Positions 16,994-26,503 are shown, counted from the first letter of the stretch. The stretch is 64,000 bases of DNA from Prolixibacteraceae bacterium UBA6162 (GCA_002428215.1 DIUI01000095.1:37538-101537); one strand, 5' to 3'. Numbers and translations: made by a program. The notes: generated by a model from the sequence alone, not told the origin.

Positions 16994-18607
16994 TTAGGCC
17001 ATCAAACTTGGTATAAAGCCAGGTGCCTTTCGTCTTGCCGAGGCCTGTTCATAGGCATAGGCTATTTGAAGCAATTTAGGTTCACTCCATGCGCTGCCGA
17101 AAAAGGATATTCCAGCTGGCAATCCGTGCACTTGTCCCATTGGTACAGTAATGTTGGGATACCCGGATATGGCCGCAGGCGAGGAACTGCTGCCGCTGAA
17201 ATTATCTCCGTTCACCCAGTCGATGCTCCAGGCGGGACCATTGGTTCCAGCTATAATGGCGTCAAGATTGTAGGTTTCAATTACAGCATCAATCCCTTCT
17301 TCACGCGAAAATTTCTTGGCGTTGCGAAGTGCCTCAATGTATTCGGCCGATGTTAGATCACCCTTTGCTTCTGCTGCCTCCATAATCTCCTGACCGAACC
17401 AGGGCATCTCTTTTTCAGCGTTCGCCTTATTGTAGGCGATGATTTCGGCCAGGCTTTGCACGGGAGCATTTGGATGTGCTGCAAGATAAGCGTTCAGATC
17501 GGCTTTAAATTCGTACAACAATACTTCGTAGGAGGGTGCTCCCCATTGGCGACGGGATGCAAAACTAACAGGGTCAACAATGATGGCGCCCAGTGACCTG
17601 AGCTGCTCTAATGCTTCATTGAAAAGGGCATCTACATCAGGATTAAAACCGAGCATTTCCCGGGCAACACCAATTCTGAGTCCGCTTAGGTCTGTTTGTT
17701 TCAGAAACTGAGTATAGTCCGTAAAAATCTCCCCGGGAGCAATATGGGTTTCGGCATCCTGGTCGTCGAACCCGGCAAGGGCGCCCAAAAGAACGGCAGC
17801 ATCGGTAACTGTGCGGCACATCGGTCCTGCGGTATCCTGACTATGGGCGATGGGGATAATTCCGCGGCGGCTCCATAGTCCAAGTGTAGGTTTTATTCCA
17901 ACCAATCCGTTGATACCCGCCGGACACACAATCGAGCCGTTCGTTTCAGTTCCAATACCTATTGCGCAAAGGTTTGCGGCAATGGCAGCACCTGTTCCGG
18001 AACTTGAACCGCATGGACTTCTGTCGAGTGAATAGGGATTTCGCACTTGTCCGCCCCTTCCGCTCCATCCACTACTGGACCGGGTACTTCTGAAATTTGC
18101 CCATTCACTTAAGTTGGTTTTACCCAGCAACACTGCTCCCGCTTGTCGCAGCCTGAAAACTATCTGTGCATCTTCGGTTGCAATATGTCCATCCAAAGCC
18201 AACGAACCGGCCGTTGTAAACATTTTGTCGGATGTATCAATATTGTCCTTAATTAACACCGGAATTCCATGAAGAGGACCTCTTACTTTGCCACTTTTAC
18301 GCTCATTGTCGAGCTCTCGGGCAATGGAGAGGGCATCGGGGTTGATTTCCAGAATTGAATTCAGATAGGGATCAACAGCTGCAATTCGGTCAATATATTT
18401 TTGAGTCAAGGCCTCCGCGGTAAGACTACCATTCTCCATTTTTGACTGAAAACCAGCTATGGTCTCTTCATTCAGTTCGAAATTCGGATCGATTTTATTA
18501 ACCAGTGCCGATGGTTTGTTGCTTTGGGTATGACAACCTGCGACACCTGCAATGGCAAGTGCTGATCCACCCAGGGCTGATGTTTTAAAGAAATTCCGAC
18601 GGTGCAT
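16994..18607 (-). CDS. Exported amidase (amidase signature family)
   Basis: A 537-residue amidase hydrolysing carboxamide bonds. The Ser-Ser-Lys triad is visible: Lys120 in PVLIKDNID, the cis-serine in CGSSSGTGAA (about 201-202), and nucleophile Ser225 in ETNGSIVCPAG. The N-terminus HRRNFFKTSALGGSALAIAG has a Tat-like double arginine and ends in a lipobox-like GVAGC (Cys25), so it is probably exported. I chose the ATG at 18607; a start at 18664 would overlap rfbB and bury the signal peptide. It lies 10 bases after rfbB. The family also contains GatA, but the signal and missing gatB/gatC context argue against that. Confidence 0.88.
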   Translation of the reverse strand: MHRRNFFKTSALGGSALAIAGVAGCHTQSNKPSALVNKIDPNFELNEETIAGFQSKMENGSLTAEALTQKYIDRIAAVDPYLNSILEINPDALSIARELDNERKSGKVRGPLHGIPVLIKDNIDTSDKMFTTAGSLALDGHIATEDAQIVFRLRQAGAVLLGKTNLSEWANFRSTRSSSGWSGRGGQVRNPYSLDRSPCGSSSGTGAAIAANLCAIGIGTETNGSIVCPAGINGLVGIKPTLGLWSRRGIIPIAHSQDTAGPMCRTVTDAAVLLGALAGFDDQDAETHIAPGEIFTDYTQFLKQTDLSGLRIGVAREMLGFNPDVDALFNEALEQLRSLGAIIVDPVSFASRRQWGAPSYEVLLYEFKADLNAYLAAHPNAPVQSLAEIIAYNKANAEKEMPWFGQEIMEAAEAKGDLTSAEYIEALRNAKKFSREEGIDAVIETYNLDAIIAGTNGPAWSIDWVNGDNFSGSSSSPAAISGYPNITVPMGQVHGLPAGISFFGSAWSEPKLLQIAYAYEQASARRKAPGFIPSLMA

Positions 18608-18617
18608 AGTGATGGTG

Positions 18618-19673
18618 TTATCTTTGATGGTATTGCTGTGTATAATAATTCTGGTATTCTCCACTGGTCACACGTTTGAGCCATGCCCCATTCTGCAGAT
18701 ACCAATCTATAGTGATGGCTAATCCCTCCTCAAATTGCAGACTTGGCGTCCAATCCAGTTCATGTTGAAGTTTGGTGGAATCGATCGCATAACGGAGGTC
18801 GTGACCGGCCCGGTCTTTTACGAAGGTGATTAGCTCCTCGGAGGTGCCGGCAGTGCGGTTGAGTCTGTTATCCATTAGCCGGCACATCAGCCTTATTAAG
18901 TCGATGTTTTTCCATTCGTTGTGTCCGCCTATGTTGTATGTGGATCCAGGTTGACCACTGTGAAAGATTACATCGATTGCCCGGGCGTGGTCTTCAACCC
19001 ATAACCAATCGCGTACGTTTTCTCCTTTTCCATAGACGGGGAGGGGTTTGTTGTGCTGAATATTGTTGATAAACAGAGGTATAAGTTTTTCCGGGAATTG
19101 GAATGACCCATAATTGTTGGAGCAGTTGGAGATGATTACGGGTAGTTGATAGGTGTCGAAATACGCTCTTACAAAATGATCTGAACTTGCCTTCGACGCT
19201 GAATAGGGACTGTGCGGGTCGTAGCGGGTTTCTTCGGTAAACAGTCCGGCTTCACCCAACGATCCGTAGACTTCATCGGTCGATACATGGTAAAACAGGT
19301 TATCGCTCGAAGCACCCTTCCAACTATTGCGCGCGGCATTCAACAGGTTTACCGTTCCGATTACATTGGTATATACAAATTCGAGCGGGTTAGCAATCGA
19401 ACGATCAACATGCGATTCGGCTGCAAGATGAATTACCCCATCAAAATGGTATTTCTGGAAGAGCGCATCAATAAATCCTGCATCCACAATATCCCCTTTC
19501 AGGAAGGTGTAATTTGGAAATTGCTCAACATCCTTGAGGTTTTCCAGATTGCCTGCATAGGTGAGTTTGTCGAGGTTAAAGATGTGGTAGTCCGGATACC
19601 CTTTTACAAACCGTCGCACCAGATGCGATCCTATAAATCCGGCTCCACCGGTAATCAAAATTTTTCTCATCAC
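18618..19673 (-). CDS. rfbB: dTDP-glucose 4,6-dehydratase
   Basis: A 351-residue short-chain-dehydrogenase-type enzyme converting dTDP-glucose to dTDP-4-keto-6-deoxyglucose, a step toward rhamnose and other deoxysugars. It has the NAD-binding GGAGFIGSHLVRRF, HLAAESHVDRSI, and the catalytic region SPYSASKASSDHFVRAY with its Tyr and Lys. The preceding VYGSLGE and following NNYGSFQFPEKLIP are typical of RmlB. Other rml genes are not in the window. It lies 62 bases downstream of galE on the same strand. Confidence 0.93.
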   Translation of the reverse strand: MMRKILITGGAGFIGSHLVRRFVKGYPDYHIFNLDKLTYAGNLENLKDVEQFPNYTFLKGDIVDAGFIDALFQKYHFDGVIHLAAESHVDRSIANPLEFVYTNVIGTVNLLNAARNSWKGASSDNLFYHVSTDEVYGSLGEAGLFTEETRYDPHSPYSASKASSDHFVRAYFDTYQLPVIISNCSNNYGSFQFPEKLIPLFINNIQHNKPLPVYGKGENVRDWLWVEDHARAIDVIFHSGQPGSTYNIGGHNEWKNIDLIRLMCRLMDNRLNRTAGTSEELITFVKDRAGHDLRYAIDSTKLQHELDWTPSLQFEEGLAITIDWYLQNGAWLKRVTSGEYQNYYTQQYHQR

Positions 19674-19735
19674 CTTGTACTTTAATTTCTTTCAGGCCTC
19701 TTATGATAAAGGTTTTAATATGTGTCATCAGCCAA

Positions 19736-20767
19736 TTAGCTGATTTTGCGCAGGCGTTTTTCCCAGTTCCATGCAGCAAGCAATGTCTCCTCCAACGCTC
19801 TTTCAGCTTTCCATCCGAGTATTTCGTTTGCCAGCGAAGTGTCGGCCCATATTTGTTCAATATCGCCAGGTCTGCGGTCAGTAATACGGTAGTTTACTTT
19901 TTGTTGGGTAACCTCTTCGAAGGTTTTTACCATTTCGAGTACCGAAACTCCTTTGCCGGTGCCAAGATTGAAAATCTCGAATCCTGATTGATTTTTGCGT
20001 TCGAGCAGTCGTTGGATTGCTACCATATGCGCTTTGGCGAGGTCCACCACATCGATATAGTCGCGGATAGCTGTCCCATCGGGGGTATTGTAGTCGGATC
20101 CAAAAATTTGCAGCTCTTTCCGTATTCCTGCTGCTGTTTGGGTGACAAATGGAAGGAGGTTTCCGGGTACGCCACGCGGAAGTTCCCCAATCAAGGCCGA
20201 AGGATGCGCTCCAATAGGATTGAAATACCGCAAAGCGATGCCGTTCAAATGCCTGTTGGCCCTGATAAAGTCGCGCAGAATATCCTCTCCGATTCGCTTG
20301 GTGTTTCCATAAGGCGATTCAGCCTCGCGGCGAGCTGTTTCTTCTGTAACCGGAAGCGTTGAGGGTTGCCCGTACACAGTGCATGAGGAGGAGAAAACAA
20401 GACTTCCAATGTTGTATTCCTTGGTGTATTCCAGAAGATGGATTAACGAATTCAGGTTATTGTGGTAATACATAAGTGGTTGCTCGACCGATTCACCAAC
20501 CGCTTTCGAGGCAGCAAAATGGATAACAGCATCCACCCTTTGCTGAGTTTTATAGAACTGGTGAGCCTCATTTTGATGGGCCAGATCGACCTTTACAAAC
20601 CCGGGCCTTAATCCCGTAATCTGTTCAATACGATCGACCACCGATGCTTCTGAGTTTGACAGGTTATCGGCAATGGTTACCTCGTGTCCTGCCTGAAGCA
20701 GCTCTACCACAGTATGCGATCCAATATATCCGGTGCCACCGGTAACCAATATTTTTTTTTGTTGCAT
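19736..20767 (-). CDS. galE: UDP-glucose 4-epimerase
   Basis: A 343-residue GalE interconverting UDP-glucose and UDP-galactose. It has VTGGTGYIGSHTVVEL for NAD binding, the FSSSCTVYGQP segment with the catalytic Ser, and SPYGNTKRIGE with the Tyr-x3-Lys pair. The family motif RYFNPIGAHPS is also present. Length is normal. It is the first gene of a minus-strand group with rfbB and the amidase; a TAGTTTTG promoter element lies 46 bases upstream. Confidence 0.95.
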   Translation of the reverse strand: MQQKKILVTGGTGYIGSHTVVELLQAGHEVTIADNLSNSEASVVDRIEQITGLRPGFVKVDLAHQNEAHQFYKTQQRVDAVIHFAASKAVGESVEQPLMYYHNNLNSLIHLLEYTKEYNIGSLVFSSSCTVYGQPSTLPVTEETARREAESPYGNTKRIGEDILRDFIRANRHLNGIALRYFNPIGAHPSALIGELPRGVPGNLLPFVTQTAAGIRKELQIFGSDYNTPDGTAIRDYIDVVDLAKAHMVAIQRLLERKNQSGFEIFNLGTGKGVSVLEMVKTFEEVTQQKVNYRITDRRPGDIEQIWADTSLANEILGWKAERALEETLLAAWNWEKRLRKIS

Positions 20768-20812
20768 AACGGTTGGAAAAAAGCTGTTCTCCGGTTTTTC
20801 TCTGTTATGTTA

Positions 20813-20820
20813 CAAAACTA
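20813..20820 (-). promoter_or_regulatory. -7 element TAGTTTTG for galE
   Basis: Exact TAnnTTTG match on the minus strand, 46 bases upstream of the galE ATG. Confidence 0.42.
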
Positions 20821-20880
20821 ACAATTTATTCTTTGCGCAGAGTTTGACATAAAATGCTCCAGTCAAACTTCGATTTTCTC

Positions 20881-20888
20881 TATATTTG
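20881..20888 (+). promoter_or_regulatory. -7 element TATATTTG for the HU-SPOR gene
   Basis: Exact TAnnTTTG match only 14 bases before the GTG start, implying a very short leader of roughly eight bases. Confidence 0.5.
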
Positions 20889-20902
20889 CATAAAACTGCC
20901 TT

Positions 20903-21841
20903 GTGGATATTGGACCTTATATTTCAGAACTACTGCAACAACAGAAGTATGTAGTTTTGCCGGGCTTTGGTGCTTTTGTAGCCAACTATAGGCCAGCACG
21001 TTTCGATGTTCAAACGGCAAGGCTTTTACCCCCTTCACGAACCATTACTTTTAGGCCTGAGCTCAATTTAAACGATGGCATTCTTTTGAATTATGTAGCC
21101 CGTGCCGAGGATATACCTGCACCGCTTGCTCATAAAGAACTCGAGGCCTATTGCGATGAGCTGCTGTATCAGTTGGATCATAACCAAACCATTGTTTTAA
21201 ACCGTTTGGGGAAACTTAACCGTAATGGGCAGGTTTTCCGATTTGAAGCTTTTCCTGAGGCTGAAACCTTGGATAATGCCTTTGGTCTGGAACCCATTCA
21301 CCCTGCATCGTTGGTGAGTGCTGGTGAGGTTGCCGGGGTGACCGGTGGTTCCACTTTGAGTCCAAATAAAAAGAAAAGATGGTGGTTATATGCGGCTATC
21401 TTTATTTTTTTGGTGGCTGCTGGAGGATCGCTCTTTTTCATTCTTTCTCAACAAGATGCCTATCAACCCATCGTGGCGGTCCAAAACGCTCCATCAGAAA
21501 TTGTACCACCCCCCGGGCAACCTGAAGCGGAGGAGACAATACCCCCCTTATCCGAAAGTCCGGTCGATGAATCGTTGCCGGTAATTGTAGAAATAACGCA
21601 CCCTGCGGTCGGATATCACTACGTTGTTGGGGGTTCGTTTAAAACCGAAGAAAATGCAACAAAATATATTTCTCAACTTACTGCCAGGGGGTCTGAGTCA
21701 TTATATCTTGGTTGGATCAACAATTTTTATCTGGTGGCCATAGCAGCAACCTTGGATGAAGATGAGGCAATTGATCTCAAAAACAAGCTTCTGACAGATA
21801 ACCCAAAAAGTGGGATCTGGATATATATGCATAAGGAGTAA
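20903..21841 (+). CDS. HU-like / SPOR-domain inner-membrane protein
   Basis: A 312-residue protein starting at GTG. Residues 1-120 hold two HU-like segments of the type found in Bacteroidota envelope proteins; the first reads LPGFGAFVANYRPA. A single membrane helix spans about 159-181 (WWLYAAIFIFLVAAGG). After an acidic, proline-rich linker, residues about 232-312 form a SPOR domain (YHYVVGGSFKTEENATKYI), which binds denuded peptidoglycan at division sites. The cytoplasmic HU-like part could touch DNA, but that is unproven. Length and order of domains fit the family. Confidence 0.85.
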   Translation: MDIGPYISELLQQQKYVVLPGFGAFVANYRPARFDVQTARLLPPSRTITFRPELNLNDGILLNYVARAEDIPAPLAHKELEAYCDELLYQLDHNQTIVLNRLGKLNRNGQVFRFEAFPEAETLDNAFGLEPIHPASLVSAGEVAGVTGGSTLSPNKKKRWWLYAAIFIFLVAAGGSLFFILSQQDAYQPIVAVQNAPSEIVPPPGQPEAEETIPPLSESPVDESLPVIVEITHPAVGYHYVVGGSFKTEENATKYISQLTARGSESLYLGWINNFYLVAIAATLDEDEAIDLKNKLLTDNPKSGIWIYMHKE

Positions 21842-22035
21842 CTTGCTTGCAACCAGCATTATGCAGTGCCAGGTCTGTTGTGCAGTTAAGTCTCGTAAAA
21901 AATCCAGCGAATGACTGCCTAGGCGGGCATGGTTTCAATCTTTATAAATTCCCATACAACTTACCTAGCCCTGCAAAAAACTATCTCAAGCAGTGTCATT
22001 ATAGCCAGCAGGTCAGGTTTTGTAAGCGGCCTCAA

Positions 22036-23124
22036 TTAACCTTTCTCTATCAGCTCCCGGATGGCTGTTGACTCGGCCCTGCATGTACCTTTTTCAGTAA
22101 TCAATAGGGTAATGAGCCGGGAAGGTGTAACGTCAAATCCATAATTGGCAACAGGAGAATCTTCGGGGATCAGTCGAACTTTTGCGATTTTATTACCATC
22201 CCACCCCTCAATGTATGCTACTTCCGAAGCTTCCCTCTCTTCAATGGGAATCTTCCCAATTCCCTCGGGCAGCGTCAGGTCGAAGGTTGAGGTAGGAAGC
22301 GCCACATAGAAAGGAATATTGTTGTCGGCTGCTGCAACCGCCTTAAGATAGGTGCCTATTTTGTTGGCTACATCTCCATTGGCTGCAGTGCGGTCACTGC
22401 CAACTATGACCATGTCAACCAGACCGTTTTGCATAAGATGCCCTCCTGAATTGTCGCTGATTACAGTGTGGGGAATTCCGGCGTTGCCTAGTTCCCATGC
22501 AGTTAGCCGTGCACCCTGATTCCGGGGTCTGGTTTCGTCGACCCATACGTGTACCGGAATACCTGCCTCATGTGCCCAATAAATAGGAGCGAGGGCTGTC
22601 CCCCATTTTACAGTTGCCAGCCATCCAGCATTACAATGGGTAAGAATTTGCACAGATCGGTCTGGCTTTGTGTCGCTAATTGAAGCAATTATGGCTAAGC
22701 CATTTTCTCCGATGCGGCTGCACGAGCATATCTCCTCATCCCTTATCCTGCAGGCCTCCTCCAGCATTAAGTTGGGGTTAACGTTCACCCCCTCGGCGTT
22801 ATCTTTAAAAAATTGCAACATTCTATGGGTAGCATACATCAGATTCACTGCGGTTGGCCGGGTAGAATCGAGCTTCTGTTTGGCGGTTTTCATCCAAAGA
22901 ATGGGATCCGCATTCTGGCCTTGTTTTAAGGCCAGATACATGCCAAAGGCAGCGGTTACACCTATGAGAGGTGCTCCTCTTACCACCATTTCCTGTATGG
23001 CAAAACAAGCATCGTCCAAGCTGCCTATCTGGAAAGTCTTATACTCAAAAGGAAGGAAGCGTTGGTCGATTACCTCTATGCAACTTTCGTTTACCCAAAG
23101 CGATTCGTTGGAAGGTGATTTCAT
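22036..23124 (-). CDS. mtnA: S-methyl-5-thioribose-1-phosphate isomerase
   Basis: A 362-residue MtnA of the methionine salvage pathway, converting methylthioribose-1-phosphate to methylthioribulose-1-phosphate. It has RGAPLIGVTAAFG, the catalytic cysteine in THCNAGWLAT, and the aspartate in VGSDRTAANGDVANKIGTY. Length fits. It stands alone between the HU-SPOR and GH16 genes; other salvage genes are not in the window. The related regulatory subunit family (eIF2B-like) lacks this exact cysteine context, so the call is firm. Confidence 0.94.
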   Translation of the reverse strand: MKSPSNESLWVNESCIEVIDQRFLPFEYKTFQIGSLDDACFAIQEMVVRGAPLIGVTAAFGMYLALKQGQNADPILWMKTAKQKLDSTRPTAVNLMYATHRMLQFFKDNAEGVNVNPNLMLEEACRIRDEEICSCSRIGENGLAIIASISDTKPDRSVQILTHCNAGWLATVKWGTALAPIYWAHEAGIPVHVWVDETRPRNQGARLTAWELGNAGIPHTVISDNSGGHLMQNGLVDMVIVGSDRTAANGDVANKIGTYLKAVAAADNNIPFYVALPTSTFDLTLPEGIGKIPIEEREASEVAYIEGWDGNKIAKVRLIPEDSPVANYGFDVTPSRLITLLITEKGTCRAESTAIRELIEKG

Positions 23125-23185
23125 TGCTGGTTAGTGGGGTGAGCAGATATATAAGAATTTGACAAATTGCGGTGGTGAAATTAAT

Positions 23186-23193
23186 TATATTTG
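23186..23193 (+). promoter_or_regulatory. -7 element TATATTTG for the GH16 gene
   Basis: Exact TAnnTTTG match, with TTTG at 23158-23161 at a spacing of 24 bases as a possible -33 box. It supports the ATG at 23250 as the start rather than one further upstream. Confidence 0.5.
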
Positions 23194-23249
23194 TAGTGTA
23201 TTGGTCAGGAACTGACTACTCAACGGCCAAATTATCAAAACTTTTACAG

Positions 23250-24074
23250 ATGAGGTACACAAATGTTTTTCTGATGCTGATTTTGCTTCCATTGCTCTGG
23301 AATTGCAAATCTGAAAAAGAGGAGACATGGGAAATGGTGTGGAACGATGAGTTTGAGTATGATGGGTTTCCTGACGAAAATAAATGGAGCTACGATACTG
23401 CCGGGAATTCATGGGCATGGGGGAATAATGAACTTCAGTACTATACTGCACGCCGGCAACAAAATGCATGGGTTGAGAATGGAGTGTTAAAGATAACAGC
23501 CATCAAGGAACCTATGGAGGGTCGCAATTACTCTTCGGCGCGACTTATTACCAAACATAAAGGAGACTGGCTCTACGGAAGATTTGAAATTAGGGCCAAA
23601 TTGCCCACAGGCCTGGGTATGTGGCCTGCCATTTGGATGCTTCCAACCGATTGGGAATATGGTGGTTGGCCCGATAGCGGCGAAATTGATATTATGGAGA
23701 ATGTTGGGTATGATCCCACCACCATTGTTGGTTCGGCACATACCAAATCATACAATCATTCCATAGGTACGCACAAAAATGGGTCAATGGAAGTTCCCGA
23801 TTGCTTCTCTGAATTTTATACTTATGCACTTGAATGGGAGCCGCATGAGTATCGGGTTTATGTGAACGATGAACACTATTTTACATTTATAAATGAGGGA
23901 ACCGGATTTGCTGAATGGCCTTTTGATAAGCGATTTCATCTGCTTTTGAATGTTGCAGTAGGTGGGAACTGGGGGGGTGCCATGGGTATTGATGACACTA
24001 TTTTTCCCCAGTCGATGGAAGTCGATTTTGTACGCGTTTATCAAAAGAGATCTATGATGCCACAAGATTTGTAG
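23250..24074 (+). CDS. Glycoside hydrolase family 16 lipoprotein (laminarinase-like)
   Basis: A 274-residue secreted endo-beta-glucanase-like enzyme. The signal MRYTNVFLMLILLPLLWNC gives Cys19 as the lipidated residue. The GH16 catalytic motif DSGEIDIMENVG holds nucleophile Glu145, Asp147 and acid/base Glu150. The flanking GMWPAIWMLP and LNVAVGGNWGG segments match beta-1,3-glucanases (laminarinases) of the family. The domain is complete with no carbohydrate-binding module and no T9SS sorting tail. I placed the start at 23250 because the upstream in-frame start would not give a signal peptide and lies before the promoter element. Confidence 0.9.
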   Translation: MRYTNVFLMLILLPLLWNCKSEKEETWEMVWNDEFEYDGFPDENKWSYDTAGNSWAWGNNELQYYTARRQQNAWVENGVLKITAIKEPMEGRNYSSARLITKHKGDWLYGRFEIRAKLPTGLGMWPAIWMLPTDWEYGGWPDSGEIDIMENVGYDPTTIVGSAHTKSYNHSIGTHKNGSMEVPDCFSEFYTYALEWEPHEYRVYVNDEHYFTFINEGTGFAEWPFDKRFHLLLNVAVGGNWGGAMGIDDTIFPQSMEVDFVRVYQKRSMMPQDL

Positions 24075-24079
24075 AATTG

Positions 24080-24721
24080 ATGTACCCAGGCTCTCCAAAA
24101 AAGATACGGAATATACTATTCGATCTGGGCGGGGTCTTGCTTGACCTAGACTTTGATGCCCCTTTTCAAGCTTTTGGTCTCTTCAACCGCAATCCTGACA
24201 TGCTTGATGTCAGGCAGTTAATAAGTCTGCCCATCTTTACCGATTTTGAAACCGGCGTTGTATCACCCGATGTATTTAGAGCGACAATACGGAACTGGCT
24301 GCACAATCCGACTGTCACTGATAAAGAAATTGATCAGGCCTGGTGCAGTATGCTGCTAAAGGTCCCGGCGGTAAAAGTGGAATTGCTTCAGAAACTTTCA
24401 CTTCGCTTTAACCTCTATCTGTATAGCAATACCAATGCAATACATATTGATTATTTTAAAAAGGTATTTCTGAAGCAATACCAGATTGAATGGGAATCGC
24501 TTTTTACGGAATGCTTCTATTCCCATATTGTGAACGATCGGAAACCCCTTGTTTCCGGGTTTGAAAAAGTATTGAAATTTGCCGGGATTGAGGCAGAGGA
24601 GACCCTGTTTGTTGATGACCTTCACGTTAACATTAAAGCGGCCGAAAGTACAGGGATGAAAGGGGTCGAATACACTCCCGGGAAAGATTTAGCTGTGGCA
24701 CTTTATTCAAAACTTTTGTAG
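24080..24721 (+). CDS. HAD-superfamily phosphatase (YihX-like)
   Basis: A 213-residue HAD hydrolase. Motif I reads ILFDLGGVLLDLDF, with glycine at the +2 position after the nucleophile Asp, as in YihX-type sugar phosphatases. The threonine/serine motif is in LYLYSNTN, the lysine in NDRKPLVSGF, and the acidic motif IV in TLFVDDLHVNI. The substrate is probably a small phosphorylated metabolite. The ATG at 24080 is preferred to the TTG one codon earlier. It starts 5 bases after the GH16 stop codon and may share its transcript. Confidence 0.85.
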   Translation: MYPGSPKKIRNILFDLGGVLLDLDFDAPFQAFGLFNRNPDMLDVRQLISLPIFTDFETGVVSPDVFRATIRNWLHNPTVTDKEIDQAWCSMLLKVPAVKVELLQKLSLRFNLYLYSNTNAIHIDYFKKVFLKQYQIEWESLFTECFYSHIVNDRKPLVSGFEKVLKFAGIEAEETLFVDDLHVNIKAAESTGMKGVEYTPGKDLAVALYSKLL

Positions 24722-24749
24722 CTATCAGGTTTGTGTCCAATCTTCCATT

Positions 24750-24766
24750 GTGCTTTCGAGAAGCAC
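24750..24766 (+). terminator. Terminator-like hairpin after the HAD phosphatase gene
   Basis: GTGCTT / AAGCAC stem with a TCGAG loop, followed after seven bases by an A/T-rich stretch with a five-T run. Moderate strength. Confidence 0.4.
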
Positions 24767-24848
24767 CTGGATAATTTTTCAATATCTCCTGAATGCGTTT
24801 GGGCAAGTCGTCAGATTTCCATATATTTAGTCATTGATTTCATTTACG

Positions 24849-25865
24849 ATGAGAAGCTACTATCGCCATATCATCTGGCTGCTTCTGATGTTAATGTTTT
24901 ACAATCTGAGAGCAGAGGAGAAGGAAAAGGGTTTATCGCCCTACCGTTTCAATGAACTTACTGTGTTTGTGATTCCTTCTCCGGTGCCTTTCGACTGGAG
25001 TTCACCTGCCACGCTCTCAACCACATTCCTCAAGGGTTATTTTTCAAAAGTATTGTATAAGGAGCGTTACTTGCTTGGTCATTTATTTGTGCAGCTAACT
25101 ACACCCATGCTCGTCGAACCACTAATTGCAGGAATGCGCTCGGTTTCTTCGCAGGAGCAGCGGGTTCAACTATTAAAGGAGAGACCAGGTCTTGGAATTC
25201 TTGGCATTGGTTTCGAAGGAAGGCTTGAGACGGGGGAAGAGCTTCTTCGCAAGATTCCGATTTATAAAAGGCGTAAGGAACTGGCATCGGTTACTTTCCG
25301 GCTGAATGACGAAGCCACCCGTTTGATTATTGACTTTATCAAAAGATTCGATCGGCCCTCCAACGAGGGTATCCGTCCTTCGGGTCACTACGGAGGTGCC
25401 TTCTGGCCATTATACCGGAACGAAGGGGCCGGCTGCACAGCCTTCGGTCTGGCCATGCTCGAACTGGCCGGAATTTGCGAAATGATTCAGTCTGAGTGGA
25501 AGGTTTCGGTGAATATTCCTTTGCATCTTATTGGGGGAGAACTCAACCCTGGCAATGAAGTAAGGATTCGTGATATCCGAAGTACAGCAGAATGGGCTGG
25601 TGAATGTCAAACCGAATCTTTTGTTCCCTTTTATATATACGATCCCAACCTCATTTACACCTGGATTAAGGAGCGTGTGTCAACGCCTCAATCTCCCTTT
25701 TTCGATGCTTCTCAGGGTAAAATGCCCGCACTATATGTAGACTTCCGTAATGTTGAACCCCGAATCCAGAAATTTCAGTTTAGTGAGCGGCTGGAGGAGA
25801 ATCTGTTCATAAACCACCATAGATCCAAGCTTGGTATTTTTAGTTCGGATTATGCCGATGATTAG
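24849..25865 (+). CDS. Exported protein of unknown function, possible permuted papain-like fold
   Basis: I do not recognise the family. The protein has about 338 residues with an N-terminal signal peptide (RSYYRHIIWLLLMLMFYNLR). Two segments stand out: LLGHLFVQLT, a histidine on a predicted strand, and about 130 residues later NEGAGCTAFGLAMLELAG, a cysteine at the start of a helix. This His-then-Cys order is that of permuted NlpC/P60- or LRAT-like hydrolases. That is an inference from local pattern only. An alternative ATG five codons earlier (24834) is possible. It stands alone between the HAD phosphatase and dut. Confidence 0.6.
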   Translation: MRSYYRHIIWLLLMLMFYNLRAEEKEKGLSPYRFNELTVFVIPSPVPFDWSSPATLSTTFLKGYFSKVLYKERYLLGHLFVQLTTPMLVEPLIAGMRSVSSQEQRVQLLKERPGLGILGIGFEGRLETGEELLRKIPIYKRRKELASVTFRLNDEATRLIIDFIKRFDRPSNEGIRPSGHYGGAFWPLYRNEGAGCTAFGLAMLELAGICEMIQSEWKVSVNIPLHLIGGELNPGNEVRIRDIRSTAEWAGECQTESFVPFYIYDPNLIYTWIKERVSTPQSPFFDASQGKMPALYVDFRNVEPRIQKFQFSERLEENLFINHHRSKLGIFSSDYADD

Positions 25866-26037
25866 ATTTGGCATCGTTTCTTCTTTGGGAATATGCGTCT
25901 ATTAGATACAATTGCCAGGATCATTATTTGCGAGTGCTTCGAAATGGAGGATGATGTGATGTAAATATTGGTCCAACCACCCATTTCCCGAACGAAGCTA
26001 ATAAATGTTAACTTCTATGATGTATTGGCGTTTTATC

Positions 26038-26045
26038 TATCTTTG
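26038..26045 (+). promoter_or_regulatory. -7 element TATCTTTG for the dut operon
   Basis: Exact TAnnTTTG match 19 bases before the ATG at 26065. It lies inside the longer reading frame and so argues for the short start. Confidence 0.5.
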
Positions 26046-26064
26046 CATCACAAATTACAAAGCG

Positions 26065-26499
26065 ATGCAAATCAGGATAGTCAACAGGTCAAGCAACGAA
26101 CTTCCTGCCTATAGTACAGCCCACTCTGCTGGCATGGATATCCGTGCAAGCCTTGAAAATGATGTTGTGCTAAAGCCCATGGAACGCGGATTAATACCCA
26201 CCGGTTTGTATATTGAGTTGCCCGAGGGTTATGAGGCACAGATTCGTCCCCGTAGTGGATTGGCGCTTACCAAGGGAATTTCGGTTCTTAACTCTCCGGG
26301 TACTATCGATGCTGATTACCGGGGGGAGATTGGTATAATACTTGTCAATCTTTCCAATGAGCCATTTGTGGTGAAGAACGGCGATCGAATTTGTCAAATG
26401 GTAATCGCGAGACATGAAAAGGCCGAGTGGCAGGTTACTAATGAACTCCAGAATACTGAAAGGGGGGCCGGAGGTTTTGGCCACACCGGAAAAAACTGA
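26065..26499 (+). CDS. dut: dUTP diphosphatase
   Basis: A 144-residue trimeric dUTPase, hydrolysing dUTP to dUMP to keep uracil out of DNA. All conserved motifs are present: [36 protein letters not shown] and the C-terminal glycine-rich [10 protein letters not shown]. Length is that of bacterial Dut. The start at 26065 is chosen because a promoter element overlaps any longer N-terminus. It heads a four-gene run with the TPR, DUF4292 and EnvC-like genes. Confidence 0.95.
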   Translation: MQIRIVNRSSNELPAYSTAHSAGMDIRASLENDVVLKPMERGLIPTGLYIELPEGYEAQIRPRSGLALTKGISVLNSPGTIDADYRGEIGIILVNLSNEPFVVKNGDRICQMVIARHEKAEWQVTNELQNTERGAGGFGHTGKN

Positions 26500-26503
26500 C
26501 TGC

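Noticed and set aside
18608..18664. Extended amidase N-terminus
   Set aside because: It would overlap the end of rfbB and push the Tat-like signal away from the N-terminus.
21842..22035. Possible small gene between the HU-SPOR gene and mtnA
   Set aside because: The only frame there runs into mtnA antisense, lacks a domain, and has no promoter element; I see nothing functional in this convergent gap.
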